A stretch of 64,000 bases of DNA from Lantana camara (GCA_037501455.1 CM074865.1:16004501-16068500); one strand, 5' to 3'; positions 10,531-22,529 are shown, counted from the stretch's first letter. Program-made: numbers and translations. Notes: generated from the sequence alone by a model not told the origin.

Positions 10531-12120
10531 TCAAGTTGGAGCTTCATTGAATAAAAAACCCAACTTACCCAATATGCATCGAAACAGGGGTCCTCTGAGT
10601 GATTTAGTGAAAATATCAGCAAGCTGCTGCGTGATGCTCACATGCTTGAGAAGAAAAAAACCATTCTTGAATGCATTACAAACAATATGGCAGTCAATTT
10701 TTAGATACTTGGTGCGTTCATGAAACACCGGATTCTCAGTTATAAGCAAAGTTGCTTTATTATCGCACCAGAGATGAATAGGTAAAGGAATTGGAACGTG
10801 AAGATCCTTGAGAAGGTAACTCAGCCGCTGCAACTCACAGACGTAGCTCGTAAACTCCTGTACTCAGCTTCGCAGGAAGACTTGCTCACCATGGGCTGCT
10901 TCTTCGTTTTCCAGGAAAAACCAGTAAGTGACTATCTAGTCAAAGCACAAGTGGCCTAATCTACGTTACTATACGCAGTAAGAGTAAGAGAATTATCAGC
11001 TGGAAAGAACAGGCCAACAGTTCTTGTCCCAGCAAGATACCGTAATACATGAATGGCAGCTTCCCAGTGAGATTGCACAGGATTAGCGACAAACTGACTT
11101 AATTGTTGCGTAGAAAAACTTAAGTCAGGACGAGTCAAATTTAAATAAAGTAGTCGTCTAATTAAACGCCTATACTTAGCTGGATCTACAAAAGGTTCAT
11201 CCAGATCATTATGAAACTTGTCTCCACTGGACAAAGGTGTAGAAGCAGTTCGACAATTAACAAACCCAGTATCTTTAAGCAAATAACTTATATATTTTTT
11301 CTGGGTGACAATCATTCCATTAGAGCACCTAAAAATTTCAAGGCCTAAAAAATATTTTGCACTGCCCAAATCTTTATTAGTAAACTCATTATGCAGGTAA
11401 TTCTTAATATCCAGAATAACACTATAATTAGATCCTGAAAATAAAACATCATCCGCATAAACAACAAACATAATAAAGCAAGAGCCTTTAGTGAAAGTGA
11501 ATAGACAATGACCATGAGGCGGATGGACAAAACCATAAGCAAGTAGGTTTAGTTATAAACTCAAGATTCCATTATCTAGAAGCCTGCTTAAGACCATATA
11601 AAGATTTCTTTAATTTACACACTTGTCCAGTTTTAGCCTTAGTATACCCTTCAGGTGGCTGTAAATATACATCTTCATCAAGATATACTTGCAAAAAGGC
11701 ATTATTTATGTCAAGTTGGTATAAACCCCAACCTTTAGCAGTAACAAGAGCAAGAAAAACCCTAACAATGACTAATTTAGCCACTGGAGAGAAATTATCA
11801 TAATAACAATACTAAAAGTTTGATTAAAGCCCTTAGCAATAAGCCTAGCTTTATATCTATCAATAGACCCATCAGGATTAAACTTTATTTTATAGACACA
11901 TTTAGAGCCATAGCTTTCTTCTCAGCAGGTAAATCAACCACATCCCAAGTTTTATTAGATCAAGGGCTTGAAGCTCCTGTTCCATGGCCTCAACCCACTC
12001 AGGACACTTAACAACCTGATTATAGGTAACAGGCTCTGGAACAGGAGCAATGTTAGCCGTGAAAGAGAGATAACTAGAAGCATAAGGAAATTTATCATCA
12101 TGTGCTAAGTGACTGCTCTC
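10531..12120 (-). pseudogene. Copia RT and RNase H remnants
   Basis: In minus-strand order: EWVEAMEQELQALDLI (RT start), [49 protein letters not shown] (catalytic motif as YADD), LLYLNLTRPDLSF, and the RNase H pieces HLWCDNKATLLITENPVFHE and QQLADIFTKSLRGPLF. At least four frame changes or stops separate them. The 5' part of this domain is cut at 12120 by the gypsy insertion and resumes at 25332. Confidence 0.88.
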
Positions 12121-13073
12121 AGAATGTAACGCCCCAAATTCCGGAAGTTCAGGTAAGTACGCCACGAGCGGGTCTTCGGGAGTTGGGGGAATTTAATTTA
12201 ATCATTTCATTTAATTATTTACAACCTTCATCATATTATATACATTACATCTCTATGCATTTATATAAATTGTCATTTACGTGAATTATATGAACTAATT
12301 GCTATATGTGACCTAATTGCACTAAATGTCCTTGATTGACCCTTTGTGTAAATTTATGGACCTAATTGGATTAAAGAAATTGGAGCTACTTGATCTTTTG
12401 TGTAGAGAAGAAATTTGATTGAATGAATTCAAATATTAGGAGGACTTAGTTGCAAATTGTGGTGATTCATCATAGTTAGTGGAAGACTTTAGATTAGTTA
12501 GCTTTTATATTACATTGTATGTATACATTTCATTTCATACATTATATTTGCAAGAGAGTTACACACACACACACATTGAAGATCGATCAAAACACCAAGG
12601 AGGAGAAGAAAGATTCATCTCATAATTCAAGTCATATTTGGAAAGAATTGAGAAGCTAGTATCATCATCTTCATCATATTGCCATTCCATTTCACTTCTA
12701 GCTTATCTCAAGGTATAAGATGAACTTGGATGAATTTCTTGATTGGTGATTGAATAGGGTTTAGGAAGTATTTGATGAATTCTTGGTTATTTGGAGTTAG
12801 AAGCATGATCTTGATCATTTAGTTTGCCAACTTACATGAATTCTTGAAGAAATGGGAGGTTGATGGCATGAATTGATATGGGTTTGGAATGATAAAATCT
12901 TGATGATTGATGCATGTTTCATGGTTTATATGCTACCTAAATGATGTCTTTAAGTTATATACATGTTATATGATTATTTTGGAGCATTTTGGTTGAGTTT
13001 ACCTTGGGGTTTCATTCCTTTTCTTTCTTCCCCGAAGCTACCCCTGTTTTGCCCCTTTTTCTACCTCTGGAAA

Positions 13074-13197
13074 AGTACCCGACCGGGTACTTTTTGTGCA
13101 TAAAAAGTACCCGGGCGGGTAGTTTTCCCCCGAAAAGCTTCTGTACTGCTTACCCGGTCGGGGAACTTTTCCCTTGAATTTTACCCGGCCGGGTACT
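13074..13197 (+). other. Four-palindrome cassette in LTR
   Basis: Four GC-rich inverted repeats at about 13074-13091 (AGTACCCGACCGGGTACT), 13106-13123 (AGTACCCGGGCGGGTAGT), 13150-13165 (TACCCGGTCGGGGA) and 13180-13197 (TTACCCGGCCGGGTA). They are spaced 32-44 bp and joined by linkers such as TTTTGTGCATAAAAAG and GAAAAGCTTCTGTACTGC. The same layout is present in all the related LTRs of this window. Function is unknown: candidate protein-binding palindromes or RNA hairpins. Confidence 0.8.
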
Positions 13198-13994
13198 CCC
13201 TCATCCGAACTCCAAATGACCTGATTTTTTATTCTTTGGAAAGATCTTGAAGTCTAGAACAACCTCCAATTGGAATAATCTCAATATCTTTTCCCATTTG
13301 TGAGTTATGATCAATTCTTTTTGGTGTCGCTGCTTTACCGACAAACTGCACTCACCCAACTTCAACCATTCGCCATTTTCTCCTCGCTTTGAACTAGAAA
13401 ACGAGCCATATATCATTTTAAAGGTATACTTGTCTAGTTTCATTCCCAACAAACAAAACCCAATTCCAATCTCTAGAACTTTAGATATTTACCTTTTTCC
13501 ACAGCTTGGTCATTTTCAAAAATTGCCGGTTTTTGCCAAACTTCACCAAAACCCTTGTTATTGCGTTCCTTTCACTTTTTTAGCTCCCATATATGACTTA
13601 TATGAACTATATGCTCACTTTATTGATAAGTATGCTCCTATTTGACACTCATTGATTATAAATGCATGATTGAGGTTACATATCATTGTCGTTCGTCATA
13701 ATTGGTTCATTCGAGTCGAGTCTTATTTCACACTTGTCCTTGTTGCATAGATCTCGGTCCCGAAGACGAGGAGCACGCTCCATAGGGTGTTTCTTTGTTC
13801 CCTTTTTGTTGGTTAAGGTGAGGTTTAAATTCTAGATATATAGAACCTTACAACCCTTACGTGATTTTCGGCAAAAACGTATCTATATATCTATAGTTTT
13901 CGAACCTTATGATTTTCAAATGATTTCACGAAAATGGATTGATTGATTGACGAATTGATTGTTTTGGCGAGTAACTATTGTTCACGTTGGGCCC

Positions 13995-14179
13995 GAGGGT
14001 AGTGTATTGAGCCAACCGGGAAAGCAAGGGCTGACGGGTAACTCTTGCACTATCCTCACCATTGTGGGATCACCTCTGAATCCACCAGGAGGTTTGGTGG
14101 AAGAAGAAATCCCGTGCGTGGGAGTCATGTTCCCGACGTACACCATGATTGGATGGCTAGGTCTTGCAAGCCCGCCATC
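13995..14179 (+). other. Predicted four-hairpin conserved RNA domain in LTR
   Basis: Stem A pairs GAGGGTAGTG (13995-14004) with CACTATCCTC (14048-14057). Stem B pairs GGGAT/ATCCC outside and TCCACCA/TGGTGGA inside (14081-14101) around loop GGAGGTT. Stem C pairs GTGCGTGGGA with TCCC-g-ACGTAC (14114-14141) around GTCATGT. Stem D pairs GATGGC with GCCATC (14152-14179) around GTCTTGCAAGCCC. Diverged LTRs keep the stems with different bases. The domain lies late in the LTR, so it may be in the transcribed leader. Confidence 0.7.
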
Positions 14180-14863
14180 ACCCGGAGGAAGAAGGATTTA
14201 TTGATTGAAATTGCTAATTGTGCACGGAATTGTTGTGTGATCACCTAATCCACTAATAAATTGAAGTATTATACACAGTCGGTGAAAGGTTGGAGATTTG
14301 CCCTCACTCGCCGGGCCACAAATTGATTGTATTGAATTGATAAAATTAATTAGTTGTAACCTCGGGTGATATTATCTCTTCTTTTCTAAATCGTGTTGTT
14401 ATTTTCCAAAATTATTATCCGAGATTATAACTTATATGTATGTGCGCAAATATTTATTTATACCCCTCGCTCAGTCCGTGTTGGACTGACACCTCAACCT
14501 TTCAGCTTTTACAGGTTCGTGCTAGGCGGGAATTAGAGTCTAGCCTGTTTTTATTCGGGTCTTGCACTTCACCTGCATATTTTGGCTCATGTATCGATAC
14601 TTCTTATATTTTGTATTATCCCTTACCTAATGTTGGAGGCGATATGGTATTGTATGAAATGTTGGTATCTATTAATAAATATGTAAATATGGTACCTATA
14701 AGTATTGAATGTTATTGCTTCCGCTTTTATTGATACAATTGTTTAGTGGTATTAATTGAGGGTACCCGCCTAGCTTTTGAGTTTTTATTGTCTCCCGTTC
14801 GCTATAGTTTTGGTTCATGTATGAATTGCCGTTTCATATGTGGATTGAAGCTATAGTGCGGGG

Positions 14864-15048
14864 TAGGCCTGTAAATGGGCGGATATTATCCAGACCCAGC
14901 TCCAGACCCTATAATTATCCATTATTTATGGTTGGACCCAGATCCTACCCAGACCCATTATAGATCCAATGGGTCTGAATGTATGGGTAAAAAGTATACC
15001 CACTCTATTTGGGCCTGGATCTGGGTCTACCCAATCAATTTTTTTTTC

Positions 15049-15084
<36 letters not shown>

Positions 15085-17757
15085 GTTAACCCATTTTTGT
15101 CTCGTTTCATCCGTTTTTCGACCTGTTCAATATATTTTGGGTCCGTTTCATCCATTTTTGGAATCGTTTGACCAATTTTGATCCCGTTTCACTCGTTTTT
15201 GATCCGCTCGACTTATTTTGGACTCGTTCAACCCGTTTTGGGGCCGTTTCACTCGTTTTTCGACCCGTTCGACTTATTTTGATCTCACTTAACTCGTTTT
15301 GGACTCGTTTCACCCGCTTTTAATCCGTTGAACCTATTTTAGACTCATTCGACCCGTTTTGGGCCCGTCTCACCCTTTTTTTGACTCGTTCGACCTATTT
15401 TGGACCCGTTTCACCTGTTTTTTTATCTGTTTGACCTATTTTGGACTCATTCGACCCGTTTTGGACCCATTTCACCCATTTTTTGACTCGTTCGACCCAT
15501 TTTGGGCCTGTTTTCACCTGTTTTTTGATTGGTTTGACCTTTTTTGGACTCATTTCACCAATTTTGGGCACGTTTCACCCATTGTTCAATATGTTTGACC
15601 CGTTTTGGGCCAGTTTTACCAGTTCTTCGACTCGTTTGACCTATTTTGGACTCATTTGACCCGTTTTGGTCCAGTTTCACCCCGTATTTTTATCAATTCG
15701 ACCTATTTTGGACTCATTTATTTTGTTTTTGACCCGTTTGATCTAGTTTTTGAGTTGTTCGACTAATTTTAGACTCGTTTGACATATTTTTTACCCGTTT
15801 CATCCATTTTTCAATTCGTTCGACCTATTTTGAACTCGTTCAACCCTTTTTTGACCCGTTTGTCCCCATTTTAGATCCATGTGCCCCATTTGGATCCGTT
15901 TGAACCATTTGGATTTTTTTACCCAGTTGGATCCATTTGGGTCGTTTTACCCATTTTGGATCTATTTGACTCATCTGGATCAGTTTGTCCTATTTTGGAT
16001 CCATTTGACCCATTTGGAATCAATTTAACCCGTTTAACCCAATTTAGATCCATTTGACCCATTTGGACAGTTTTATCCAGTTGGATCCATTTGGACCGTT
16101 TTACCCATTTTGAATCAATTTTACCCATTTTGGATTTACTTGACCCATTTAGATCCGTTTGACCCATTTAGATCCGTTTGACCCATTTTGAATCCATTTG
16201 ACCCATTTGGGATCAATTTAACCCGTTTAACCCAATTTAGATCCATTTGGACTGTTTTACCCTGTTGGATCCATTTGGACCGTTTTACCCATTTTGGATC
16301 CATTTGATCCAAATGGATCTATTTGACCCATCTGGATCCGTTTGACCCATTTTGGATCCATTTGACCCATTTGGAATCAATTTAACCCGTTTAACCCAAT
16401 TTAGATCCATTTGACCCATTTGGACTATTTTACCCAATTGGATCCATTTGGACCGTTTTACCCAGTTTGAATCAATTTTACCCATTTTGGATTTACTTGA
16501 CTCATTTAGATCCGTTTGACCCATTTTGAATCCATTTGACCCGTTTGACCCATTAACGATCCGTTTGACCCATTCAGAATCAATTTAACCTGTTTAACCC
16601 ATTTTAGATTCATTTGACCCATTTGAATTGTTTTATCCACTTGGATCCATTTGGACCGTTTTACCAATTTTGGATCCGTTTGATCAGTTTGACCCATTTT
16701 TTATCCATTTGAACTGTTTTACCCAGTTGGGTCAAAATGGGTCGAATGGGTCCAAAATATATCGAATAGATCGAACGGGTGAAAAATGATTAAATGGGTC
16801 GAAAATAGATTGAACAAGTCAAAAAATAATTAAAATGGGTTGAAAATAGGTAGAACGGGTCAAAAAATAGTTAAAATGGGTCTCAAATAGGTCGAAAGGG
16901 TTCAAAACAGTTAAAATAGGTCTAAAATAGATTAAATGAGTAAAAACGATTAAAAATGATCTAAAATAGGTTGAATGGGTCAAAACCCGATTGAAATGGG
17001 TCGAAAAACGGTTTAAATGGGTCTAAAATAGGTTGAGTGGGTCAAAAAATAGTTAAATGGATCTAAAATAGGTCGAACAGGAAAAAAAAAGTTGAAATAT
17101 GTCTAAAATAGGTTGAACGAGTAAAAAACGGTTGAAAATGATCTAAAATACGTTGAATGCGTTGAAAAACGGTCGAAATGGGTCTAAAATAGGTCGAACG
17201 GGGTCGAAAAACGGTTAAAATTGGTCTAAAATGGGTTGAACAAGTAAAAAATGGTCCAAAATAGGTCGAATAGGTCGAAAAACGGTTGAAATAGGTCTAA
17301 AATAGGTCAAACGGGCTAAAAAATGGTTAAATAGGTCTAAAATAAGTCGAATGGGTCGAAAAAAGTTTAAAATGGGTCTAAAATAGGTCGAACTTGTCGG
17401 AAAATGGTTGAAACGGGTATGTAATGTGTAATTGTTCAAAAACGGGTCAAACGCTTCAAAAACGAGTGAAATTGGTACAAAATATGCCGAAAATGAATAA
17501 AACGAATTAAATGAGTTTAAAATAAGGTAAACGAGTCAAAAATTGAGAATGGTAAATTTATGATAGAATTTGAGTAGTATATGGGTAAATGGATATTGGG
17601 TATAATTTGGGTCTGGGTATGGTCTCATACCCATTAAAAGAATAAATTGGATTTGGGTCTGGGCTTGGGTCTGGGTAAAATATTTGGGTCTGGGGCTGGG
17701 TATTTCATGATTTTATTGGATCTGGGCCTGGGTAATGCCCGCCCATTTACAGGCCTA
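14864..17757. mobile_element. hAT-like nonautonomous element built of an inverted repeat array
   Basis: 2894 bp with terminal inverted repeat TAGGCCTGTAAATGGGCGG at both ends and a perfect 8-bp duplication GTGCGGGG (14856-14863 and 17758-17765). Both features fit the hAT superfamily. Subterminal regions (14885-15045 and 17575-17745) are dense in GGGTCTGGGT repeats in opposite orientation, as expected for transposase-binding sites. A (TTA)n tract lies at about 15048-15083. No transposase is encoded; the interior is the array described next. The 3' LTR of the host gypsy supplies the empty site. Confidence 0.88.
15085..17545. repeat. Inverted array of degenerate ~10-bp repeats
   Basis: 15085-16725 is built of 9-11-bp units like GACCCATTTG, GATCCATTT, AACCCGTTT. 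From about 16730 to 17545 the same units run as reverse complements (AAAATGGGTC, GGTCTAAAATAGG). The turning point is the near-palindrome TTTTACCCAGTTGGGTCAAAA, centre ~16727. The right arm and outer left arm show a ~40-bp higher period (TCGACCTATTTTGGAC and its complement). The inner left arm shows a higher-order repeat, with AATCAATTTAACCCGTTTAA recurring at about 16018, 16210, 16375 and 16572. Reading frames here are only translated repeats. Confidence 0.9.
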
Positions 17758-17805
17758 GTGCGGGGGGGATATGGCGCCTAACTTTCCGGGTGCTACATCC
17801 TAAGG

Positions 17806-17822
17806 TGGTATCAGAGCCTGGT
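17806..17822 (+). other. Primer-binding site of gypsy element
   Basis: TGGTATCAGAGCCTGGT, eight bases inside the 5' LTR end; initiator tRNA-Met type. Confidence 0.93.
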
Positions 17823-18022
17823 TGCAAAACCGCGGTTCTAGTGTCGTGTCTTGTGAGTCTAAGTCGTACGGCATAGGATTAATTGATTATTTGAGAGTCT
17901 TGCATCTTATTTGAAACTATTTAACCTTATTTGAATTATGTGACTTACGTGTTCTATGGACATTAATTACATTTATTCATACTTGTTAATCAACCATGCA
18001 TGTACAGTGTTTGAATTTTAAG

Positions 18023-19900
18023 ATGCCTCGTGGAAGGCCTCGCAAAGAGCATTCTCCCGGTCATCAGCATCACCATTGTGATCGAACTCCACCTCCACCC
18101 CCTCAAGCTCAACCTCAAGATTTCTTAAACTCTATGGTCCAACTTATTGATCAAAGACTAAGAGATTATGTGCCTCCTGCATCACCAGCTCCTCCACCAG
18201 CACCACCGGCCCCAATTTCAGCTATTTTGAGGGAATTCCAAAACCAACATCCACCTAGATTCTTCAAAGGAAATAATATGCAAGCCGAGCAATGGCTTAA
18301 AGAGGTGGAATGAATTTGGGAACTTATTCCTTGCGAGACTCGAGAGAAAGCTAGGTGTACCCTCACTCTAATCCAAGGAGAAGCTTATTCTTGGTGGGAA
18401 AGCACCAAGATTGTTTTAGATGCCGCAGAAGAAGAAGTCACATGGGAGGTTTTCTTTAGGGAATTCAAGAACAAGTTTATTCCTCCTTCATCTCGCACTA
18501 GGAGACTTACGGAGTTCACGGAGCTCAAACAAGGGAATAGATCGGTTGCCGAATATATAGCTGAGTTTGAGAGATTATCCAAATATGCACCCAACATCGC
18601 CTGTGATGATTTTCATAAGGCTATGCAATTCGTACAGGGTCTAAGACCGGACATTTAAGCTGCAATAGAAGCTGTTAATACTAGTACTTGGAAGAAGGCT
18701 ACCCAAAAGGCTTTGAAAGTGGAGGACTCGGTAAATGCTCGAAGATCTACTTATAGGTCGAGTCAGGGTTCCAGCTCGGGATTAAGGCCGAATTATAATG
18801 CCGGAAAGAGGCCAATCACCTATGATAACCCTCCACCGCAGTCTAAGGGTGATCCAATGAAGAAATTCAAGCCTCAAGTGCCACAAGTACCGGTTCAGAA
18901 AGCTCCCCGGGTTACTCCTGCCGCACCACCATCTACTGGGAAACCGGGATGTTCTTATTGTGGGTGGCCTACCCATACCTATGAGAATTACCGGCGTCGC
19001 CTGAATCTTTGTCTGATTTGTGGGAAGGCCGATCATAAAGTGGATACGTGTCCAGATAAACGGGATCCACCGCCTGGGGGTCAGAGGCTGCTTGTTAGAG
19101 CCCGTGCTTATGCCTTGGAGGGCGAGGAAGTGGATGTAGATGTGGACCCCGCTGCCGTTGTTGAAGGTACCATTTGCATTCATGGCACGAACATACATAC
19201 TTTGTTTGATCCGGGGGCTACCCATTCTTTTATCTCTTGTGATATTTCTATGGAATTGCCTCTATGTGTTACTCTTTCCTCTACTTATTATGTTGTGAGT
19301 ACTCCTTTTGGTGGTAGTGTAAAAACTAACCGGGTTTTTAGAGAGGTGCCGGTGAGTATTGAGGGTCGGGTCTTTTCCACGGATTTCATTGAATTATCTA
19401 TGTCTCGGTATGGATCTATCTTGGGTATGGATTGGATTTACAAGCACTGTGCTACTGTTGATTGCCGGGCTAAGAGAGTCCAGTTGGGTTCAGAAATTAT
19501 AACGGGTCGAAGTTCTAAAACCGTGCCTTTATTATCTTTCTCGGAAGCTCGGAAATTGGTTTGTGATGGGGCTACGGGATTCATAGCTTACATTCTTAAT
19601 CAATCCAAGGATCAGATGAAGTTAGAAGAGACAGAAGTGGTTAAGGAGTTTCCCGAAGTGTTTCCGGAAAATTTAGATTCATTGCCACCGGAAAGGGAGA
19701 TAGAATTTGTGATTGACTTATATCCGAATGCTGAGCCGTATTCTAAAACTCCATATCGGATGGCTCCAGCAGAGTTGAAGGAGTTAAAGGTGCAACTTGA
19801 GGGTCTCTTGGAAGTCGGATATATTAGACCGAGTTCATCGCCGTGGGGAGCACCGGTATTATTTGAAGAAGAAAGATGGTACCTTGAGGATGTGTATTGA
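18023..19900 (+). pseudogene. Gypsy gag and protease (two stops, one frameshift)
   Basis: Starts at ATG 18023 (MPRGRPRKEHSPG). The gag core runs through RFFKGNNMQAEQWLKEVE, WELIPCETREKARCTL, AYSWWEST and YIAEFERLSKYAPNIA. Stops interrupt it at 18311-18313 (TGA) and at about 18656-18658 (TAA). A double cysteine cluster follows, CSYCGWPTHTY and CLICGKADHKVDTC (CX2CX4HX4C), then the protease site [12 protein letters not shown] near 19204. The frame goes on to the RT leader ([28 protein letters not shown]) and is lost by a frameshift at about 19858 just before the first RT motif. Confidence 0.93.
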
Positions 19901-21014
19901 TTATCGGGAATTGAATCGGATGACAATTAAGAATAAATATCCTCTTCCACACATCGAGGAGTTATTTGATATACTCCAAGGATCAAAAGTGTATTCGAAG
20001 CTTGATTTAAGACAAGGGTATTATCAACTACGGATCCGAGCCGAGGATATTCCAAAGACGGGCTTCAATACGAGATATGGGCATTATGAATTCGTGGTTA
20101 TGCCTTTTGGTTTGACGAATGCTCCCACCGCTTTTATGGATACGATGCATAGAATTTTTCGACCGTTTCTTGACAAGTTTGTTGTGATCTTTATTGATGA
20201 TATTTTGGTTTTCTCCAAGTCGGTTAAGGAACATGCAAGGCATCTTGATCTTGTGTTGAAAACTTTGAAGGAACACCAATTATTTGCAAAATTTAGTAAG
20301 TGCGAGTTTTGGATCGACCAAGTTTCTTTCTTGGGCCATATTATTTCAGGGAACGGATTAGAAGTGGATCCTTCTAAGATAGAGGCAGTTTTGAAGTGGG
20401 AGAGACCAAAGAATGCCTCCGAGATTAAAAGTTTCTTAGGATTGGCCGGTTACTATAGGAGGTCCGTACAAGATTTCTCCAAGATTGCCGCCCCTTTGAC
20501 TCGTTTAACAAAGAAAGATGTCAAATACGAGTGGAATGAAAACTGTGAAAAGAGTTTTAATATTTTGAAAGAGAAATTGGTTTCAGCCCCGGTTCTAAGT
20601 CTTCCAGAGGGTTTAGAAGGATATGCAGTTTATACGGATGCATCTAGAGAAGGTTTGGGATGTGTTTTGACTCAGAAGGGCAAAGTTATTGCTTATGCTT
20701 CTCGGAAGCTGAAGGATTATGAGAAGAATTATCCAACGCATGATCTTGAACTCGCAGCGGTGATATTCGCACTTGGAAAATGGAGACATTATTTGTATGG
20801 AGTTACCTTTGAGATTTTCACGGATCATAAGAGTCTCCAATATTTATTTACTCAAAAAGATCTTAATTTGAGGCAACGGAGATGGATGGAACGGTTAGAA
20901 GATTATAATTGTGTGATCAAGTATCACCCCGGGAAAGCTAATGTAGTTGTCGATGCATTAAGCCGAAAAGTTGGTGCTTCGAATTTGGAGTTGGGAGGAA
21001 GTGGTAAGATCTAG
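19797..21014 (+). pseudogene. Gypsy reverse transcriptase and RNase H
   Basis: After the frameshift the frame carries [52 protein letters not shown] and the catalytic [14 protein letters not shown] (YxDD form FIDD). The thumb region [17 protein letters not shown] and RNase H ([53 protein letters not shown]) follow. The domain is full length. A stop at 21012 separates it from integrase. Confidence 0.93.
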
Positions 21015-21020
21015 CCTATT

Positions 21021-22529
21021 GTGATAAAAGCCTGGGTATTCAATATCACCATTCAACCGGAATTGAAATCTAGATTGTTTGAGGCTCAAGGAAAGGATCC
21101 GGAAGTGCAAAAGCTAGTTGCTAAAACAAGAGAGGATCCGGAAAGTCCATTTGGGTTTGATGAAGCTGATTTTCTTCGCTTCAAGAACCGAGTGGTGGTA
21201 CCCGATGAATTGAAAAAGGTGTTACTTGAGGAAGCTCATAGATCGGCGTATTCGGTACACCCGGGAGGAAACAAAATGTATAAGGATCTGAAGCAATTTT
21301 ATTGGTGGCGTAGATTAAAAAAGGATGTAGCCGAGTTTGTGAAGTGTTGTTTAACGTGTCAACAAGTAAAGGCTGAACATCAAAAGCCGAGAGGTCTCTT
21401 ACAACCGTTGCCTATCCCCGAGTGGAAGTGGGAACAGGTGACAATGGATTTTATATCCGGATTACCTAGAGTGAAAGGTGGCTACGACGGTATTTGGGTG
21501 ATTGTTGACCGGTTAACAAAATCTGCTCATTTCTTACCGGTCCGGATGTCTTTCAAGATTAGAAAGTTGGCCGAGATTTATAATAGAGAGATTGTTCGCC
21601 TCCATGGGATTCCAATGAGTATTGTTTCGGATAGAGATCCCCGCTTTACTTCTAAGTTGTGGCGAGAATTACAAGATATATTGGGAACAAAACTTCAGTT
21701 TAGCACGGTTTTTCATCCCCAAACCGATGGTCAATCTGAGAGGGTGATAAGATATTTAGAAGATTTGCTCCGGTCGTGTGCTTTGGATTTTTCAAATTCA
21801 TGGTGTGACCAACTCCCCTTGATTGAATTTACTTATAACAATATCTATCAATCCTCTATCGGCATGGCTCCTTATGAGTTACTTTATGGGCGGAAATGTC
21901 GATCCCCATTATTCTTTGATCTAGAGGAGTGGAGATGGACGAAACAAGAAGGGGTGAAGAAAGGGGAGAAACTTGAAAGACCTTCTAAAGCTGTGGAAGC
22001 CATGATTGAGAAAGTTCAGCTCATACAACAACGGATAAAGGCTGCACAAGATAGGCAGAAAAGCTACGCCGATATTCGCCGGAGGGATCTTAAGTTTGAA
22101 GTTGGAGATCGAGTTTTCTTGAAAGTATCTCCAAGAAAGGGATTTTCTCGTATTGGAAAAGGAGGAAAGCTTAATCCTCGTTATTTGGGTCCGTTCGAGA
22201 TTCTTGAGAGAATTGGAGAAGTGGCTTATAGATTGGATCTACCTCCTAATCTTACCGGAATTTACAATGTTTTTCATGTATCTCAATTAAGGAAGTATTA
22301 TCCGGATGAAACCGAGATTCTCCCCGTTGAAGAGGTTGAGTTGGAGCCAAATCTACCCTTTATTCAGAAACCGGTTAGGATTTTGGACAAGAAATATCAA
22401 GAATTGAGAAATCGGCGGATTCCTATGGTCAAGGTGTTATGGCGGAGTGATAAAACTGAAGAAATGACTTGGGAGCCGGAAGAAAAGATGCAAAGGTTCC
22501 ACCCAGAGTTATTTAATTCCGATCAGTGA
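21021..22529 (+). pseudogene. Gypsy integrase with chromovirus C-terminus
   Basis: An HHCC zinc site (HRSAYSVHPGGNKMY with CCLTCQQVK) is followed by the D,D,E core: MDFISGLPR, IVSDRDPRFTSKLW, and FHPQTDGQSERVIRYLEDL. The C-terminal GPY/F-type block reads RYLGPFEILERIGEVAYRLD and YNVFHVSQLRKYYPD. The tail (ILDKKYQELRNRRIPMVKVL, EEMTWEPEEKM) matches the chromodomain-like end of Tekay-type chromoviruses, which steers insertion to particular chromatin. The frame itself is uninterrupted for 502 codons. Confidence 0.93.

Larger units (their letters stand above)
12125..17797 (+). repeat. 5' LTR of gypsy element (with internal hAT-like insertion)
   Basis: Starts TGTAACGCCCC and ends GGGTGCTACA. Without the 2894-bp insertion and its 8-bp duplication it is 2771 bp, against 2768 bp for the 3' LTR. 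Small frames inside it (for example near 13959-14204) recur in the related LTRs but are broken in the diverged ones, so I do not call them genes. Confidence 0.96.

Noticed and set aside
13959..14204. An 81-codon frame repeated in both gypsy LTRs and in one solo LTR
   Set aside because: The two more diverged LTRs break the frame while keeping the base-paired arms, so conservation is better explained by structure than by protein.
14440..14733. A 97-codon frame near the LTR end, repeated at 24877
   Set aside because: Present only because the LTR is duplicated; low-complexity composition and absent from the other LTR families.
15919..16697. Minus-strand frames with repeated MGQTDL- and KWVKR-like peptides
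   Set aside because: They are translations of the ~10-bp repeat array; frames follow repeat phase and have no gene-like features.
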